Shown here piece after piece: positions 61,322 to 64,000 of a DNA stretch of 64,000 nt. Position 1 is the stretch's first letter; every line of letters begins with the position of its first letter. The notes under the pieces were generated by a model. The model saw only the letters and a list, made by a program, of their open reading frames with translations. It had not been told where the DNA came from and ran no database searches. The position numbers and the translations under genes are program-made. Where the stretch lies: the NCBI RefSeq assembly GCF_000342005.1, contig NZ_AOHO01000020.1, positions 114,042 through 178,041 of the forward strand, given 5' to 3'. The DNA comes from Amycolatopsis decaplanina DSM 44594. Lineage in GTDB: Bacteria > Actinomycetota > Actinomycetes > Mycobacteriales > Pseudonocardiaceae.

Positions 61322-63832
61322 ATGAGCCGAGGGGGAAGAACAATCGGTGGTGGATCCCGGCTGTCCTATGTGGCCGCGGTGGCACTCCTGCTGGGCGCCA
61401 GTGCGACGGGCACGTTGGCGGCCACGGCAGGGGCGGCCGGCGCCGCCGCGGGGGACGGCACGCTGACCGTCCAGGTGCTCCGGGATTTCTTCGGCACCGG
61501 AATCATCAACGCCACCATGGACACGCCGCAGCCGGGCATGTCCGTCTTGGTCACCGATACGGCCGGGTACCAGGTGCGCGGGCGGACGGACGCGTCGGGC
61601 AAGGTCGTCGTACCGCCGTCGACCGCGCTCACCGGCGGCCGGTACCGCGTCGACGTGTCGATTCCGGAGCCGTACCAGGCGTATTTGCGGGCCGCGCCGG
61701 CATCGACCGCGAAAGGCCACTTCGACAGCTTCACGACCTTCGTGGATCTGCGTGAGGGCAAGGACGCCTCGGTGGTCACCGGCGTCTGGAATCCGGCGGA
61801 CTACACGCTGCCGAAGGCGCCTTACTACGTGCCGGTGCAAAGCCCCGCGGTCAACACCGACGGCAGCGCCCCCGACCCGAACAGCCGCGCGCTGGTCTCG
61901 TTCGATCGCGGTTTTCGCGGCACCTGCCCCACGGACTCGCCTTGCCCGACGGTGCTGAACACGCAGGCGCAGGTCGGCACCACCTGGGGTTTGGCCTACG
62001 ACAAGTACCGCGGCCGCATCTTCCAATCGGCGTTCGCGAAGCGGTACACCACCTACGGTCCCGAAGGCGGCGGCGCGATCTACACGACGCCGCTCGACGG
62101 TTCCGGCGCGCCGAAACTGTTCGCGAAGATCCCGGGCGCGGCGATCACCGGGCACGGCCCGGTCGACATGCGCAAGGACCAGTTCTTCGTCGACGTGCCC
62201 GGAAAGGAGAGCATCGGCGGGATCGCGCTCACCGAGGACGGCAAGACACTGCACGCGGTGAACCTGCGGACCCGGTCGCTCGTCAGCTTCGACGCCACCG
62301 GCGACACGGCGAGGCCGGGAAAGACCGTGCGGATCCCGGATCCGGGTTGTGCCTCGCCGGACGACTGGCGGCCGTTCGGGCTCACCGCGCACGACGCGAA
62401 GCTGTACGTCGGCGGCGTCTGCTCGGCGGAAAGCACGAAGCGGCGCCAGGATCTGAAGGCTGTGGTCTATACCTATGACGGCGCGGAGTTCACGCCGGTG
62501 CTCACCCACGGGCTCGACTACCTCCGTGGCTACGTGATCGCCGGTCATCAGGACGACAACACCGCCCACTGGAACCCGTGGGACACCGACCTCGCCTCGT
62601 GGGACAAGTTCATCAGGAACGGCCCCGCGATGAACCCGCAGCCCGCCCTCGCGAGCATGGAGTTCACCCGTGACGGCTCGATGATCCTCGGCTTCCGCGA
62701 CCGCTTCATGGACGTCGTCGGCGCCGGCCTCGACCCCCGGCCGGGGGTCGACAAGGTCAACAACGGCATGTCGGGCGGCGACATCACGATGGCGTGCGCG
62801 GCCCCGGGCGGCGGGTACGACTGGGAGGGCACCGGCGTCTGCCCGAACCACAGCACTCCCGCGACCAACGGCCACGAGCCGGACGGCGTCGTCGAATACT
62901 TCCAGGGCGATTTCTTCGACCCCAACCGTTCCGGCAACGGTCTGCACCAGGAGACCGCCCAGGGCTCGGTCGCCTACATCCCGCAGCAGCAGTGGGTGAT
63001 CAGCACCGAACTCGACCCGGCACAGAACGTCAGCTCGAACGGTGTCGGCTACTACGACGTCGAGAGTGGCATCGGCCCCGGCCATGACAACCCGAAGCAC
63101 GGGTACCAGTTCGTCGGTCCTGTCAACAGCTTCGGCAAGGCGGGCGGGCTCGGGGACATCGCCTATCAGGCGGCGAACGCGCCGATCCAGATCGGCAACC
63201 TGGTGTGGTTCGACGGCGACCGCAACGGCATCCAGGATCCGAACCGCACGGACGAGGTCCCGCTCGCGCAGGCGAAGGTGAATCTGCTCGACGCCGGCGG
63301 GAAGCAGGTCGCCACCACCCGGACCGACAAGGCGGGCGAGTACTACTTCGGCGGCGTCGGTGCCGATTACCAGCTGACGCGGGGCGCGAAGTACACCGTG
63401 CAATTCGACGTCTGCACCGCGGACACCGACAACGTGCCCGGGCAGCCGCCCGCGACCGATCTGCGGTTCACGCTGCCGCTGGCCGGGCCCGACCGGGCGC
63501 ACGACTCCAACGTCGTGCCGCCGACGACCGGACGGCTGTGCAACGGCTACGCGCCTGTCACCGCGCCGGCCGAACCGGGCGGGGTGGACCACACCATCGA
63601 CGCGGGCGTCCACCTCCCACCGCCACCGCAACCGGCTCCGCCCACGACGCCTGCGCCGCCGGCGAGCCAGAACCCAGCCCCGACCCAGCCGCCTGCTCAG
63701 GCGAGCCCGGCCCCGCTGGCATCGACCGGTGTCCCGCTGCTGCCGGCGCTGCTGATCCTCGGCGCGGCACTCGTCGCCGGGGGCGCGGGATTCCTGTTCG
63801 TGAGCCGGAGGCGCCGCTTCGTCCGGCGGTGA
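61322..63832 (+). CDS. Large LAxTG-anchored surface protein with SdrD B-like domain
   Basis: An 836-residue secreted protein. After the signal peptide (AAVALLLGASATGTLAATAG) comes a domain with beta-propeller-like repeats, then near residue 620 an SdrD B-type domain (IGNLVWFDGDRNGIQDPN, KAGEYYFGGVG). A Pro-rich linker leads to LASTG, a hydrophobic helix and a basic tail (SRRRRF), the sortase E signal of actinomycetes. It should be linked to the cell wall. ATG 61322 is the start. Confidence 0.9.
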   Translation: MSRGGRTIGGGSRLSYVAAVALLLGASATGTLAATAGAAGAAAGDGTLTVQVLRDFFGTGIINATMDTPQPGMSVLVTDTAGYQVRGRTDASGKVVVPPSTALTGGRYRVDVSIPEPYQAYLRAAPASTAKGHFDSFTTFVDLREGKDASVVTGVWNPADYTLPKAPYYVPVQSPAVNTDGSAPDPNSRALVSFDRGFRGTCPTDSPCPTVLNTQAQVGTTWGLAYDKYRGRIFQSAFAKRYTTYGPEGGGAIYTTPLDGSGAPKLFAKIPGAAITGHGPVDMRKDQFFVDVPGKESIGGIALTEDGKTLHAVNLRTRSLVSFDATGDTARPGKTVRIPDPGCASPDDWRPFGLTAHDAKLYVGGVCSAESTKRRQDLKAVVYTYDGAEFTPVLTHGLDYLRGYVIAGHQDDNTAHWNPWDTDLASWDKFIRNGPAMNPQPALASMEFTRDGSMILGFRDRFMDVVGAGLDPRPGVDKVNNGMSGGDITMACAAPGGGYDWEGTGVCPNHSTPATNGHEPDGVVEYFQGDFFDPNRSGNGLHQETAQGSVAYIPQQQWVISTELDPAQNVSSNGVGYYDVESGIGPGHDNPKHGYQFVGPVNSFGKAGGLGDIAYQAANAPIQIGNLVWFDGDRNGIQDPNRTDEVPLAQAKVNLLDAGGKQVATTRTDKAGEYYFGGVGADYQLTRGAKYTVQFDVCTADTDNVPGQPPATDLRFTLPLAGPDRAHDSNVVPPTTGRLCNGYAPVTAPAEPGGVDHTIDAGVHLPPPPQPAPPTTPAPPASQNPAPTQPPAQASPAPLASTGVPLLPALLILGAALVAGGAGFLFVSRRRRFVRR

Positions 63833-63834
63833 TC

Positions 63835-63886
63835 ATGAGAAGACCCGGTCCGCCCACGGCGTCGTGGGTGGGCCGGGTCTTCTCAT
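63835..63886 (+). terminator. Strong terminator of the surface-protein gene
   Basis: ATGAGAAGACCCGG pairs with CCGGGTCTTCTCAT, with an inner CCCAC/GTGGG stem, two bases after the stop. Confidence 0.8.
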
Positions 63887-63895
63887 GCGCGCGTC

Positions 63896-63943
63896 ATTGA
63901 GGGGTAAGGCAAAGGTGGTGTCGGGGCGTGTCGCGAAAGCCAC
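63896..63943 (+). repeat. Dispersed intergenic repeat, copy 2
   Basis: ATTGAGGGGTAAGGCAAA... to GCGAAAGCCAC, matching 4095-4147 except for one base and a 5-base gap. The right arm that made the hairpin in copy 1 is missing. Confidence 0.8.
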
Positions 63944-64000
63944 AGTGATGATGATGTGTGTGGACGGAGACCTTGCAGGGTCTGGCCCGGAAAGCCACTG

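Noticed and set aside
61202..63631. Very long minus-strand open frame opposite the surface-protein gene
   Set aside because: Antisense shadow of a GC-rich gene; the real minus-strand gene starts at 61201 with a signal anchor.
1..64000. CRISPR arrays and rRNA genes
   Set aside because: No regularly spaced direct repeats with unique spacers and no rRNA-like stretches were seen.

Overview
This window comes from a high-GC actinomycete chromosome. Gene style, the F420/PPOX proteins, CarD, RadA, the MEP-pathway order carD-ispD-ispF-cysS-rlmB, many GTG/TTG starts and a large load of secreted Tat/Sec proteins all point to the Pseudonocardiaceae, most likely Amycolatopsis or a close relative. That genus assignment is inference; no species can be named from the sequence alone.

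Layout. 1-4 kb: end of an FAD monooxygenase gene, a secreted M1 metallopeptidase, an alpha/beta hydrolase and a thioredoxin/rhodanese pair. 4.3-8.4 kb: a compact cyclodipeptide synthase locus (LysR, CDPS, NCS1-type permease, second LysR). 8.6-15 kb: an M1-peptidase paralogue that has lost its zinc site, an MFS transporter, a peptidoglycan amidase, mutY, beta-carbonic anhydrase and a LacI regulator. 15-18 kb: a zinc ABC transporter behind a probable Zur box. 18-24.3 kb: an AlgX/AlgJ-like acyltransferase, two tandem DUF445 proteins, a DivIVA-like coiled-coil protein and a class II aldolase. 24.3-29.5 kb: less typical genes (HD, cupin-like and two-TM proteins in one operon; transglutaminase; TetR with twin operators; a hydrolase ORF that runs in frame into a HEPN-like domain). 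29.5-38 kb: AlgI-type MBOAT acyltransferase, then the housekeeping block rlmB, cysS, HAD, two PPOX proteins, ispF, ispD, carD. 38-49.6 kb: LpqE-like lipoprotein, radA, sigma factor with its membrane partner, C39-like peptidase, GH6 glucanase, trehalose genes (otsB-GH15 fusion and otsA) and a ThrE-type exporter.

50.3-57.9 kb: tRNA-Thr(TGT) followed by a roughly 7.5-kb insertion bounded by a 49-bp perfect direct repeat of the tRNA 3' end (77 bp counting an imperfect extension). It carries a DGQHR (DndB-like) protein, a 976-residue protein with a NERD-like nuclease region, small overlapping genes and a frameshifted SRPBCC gene, but no recognisable integrase. It looks like a cis-mobilisable or decayed island with defence-type cargo and is the best candidate for an undescribed system. 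57.9-64 kb: a Tat-exported DyP peroxidase, a beta-helix lipoprotein, a membrane-anchored protein and a large SdrD/LAxTG surface protein.

The chromosome here is also full of intergenic palindromes in several families, including a roughly 116-bp structured element found three times, twice inside operons, and a 46-bp perfect palindrome found three times plus fragments. They are listed separately because no gene explains them.
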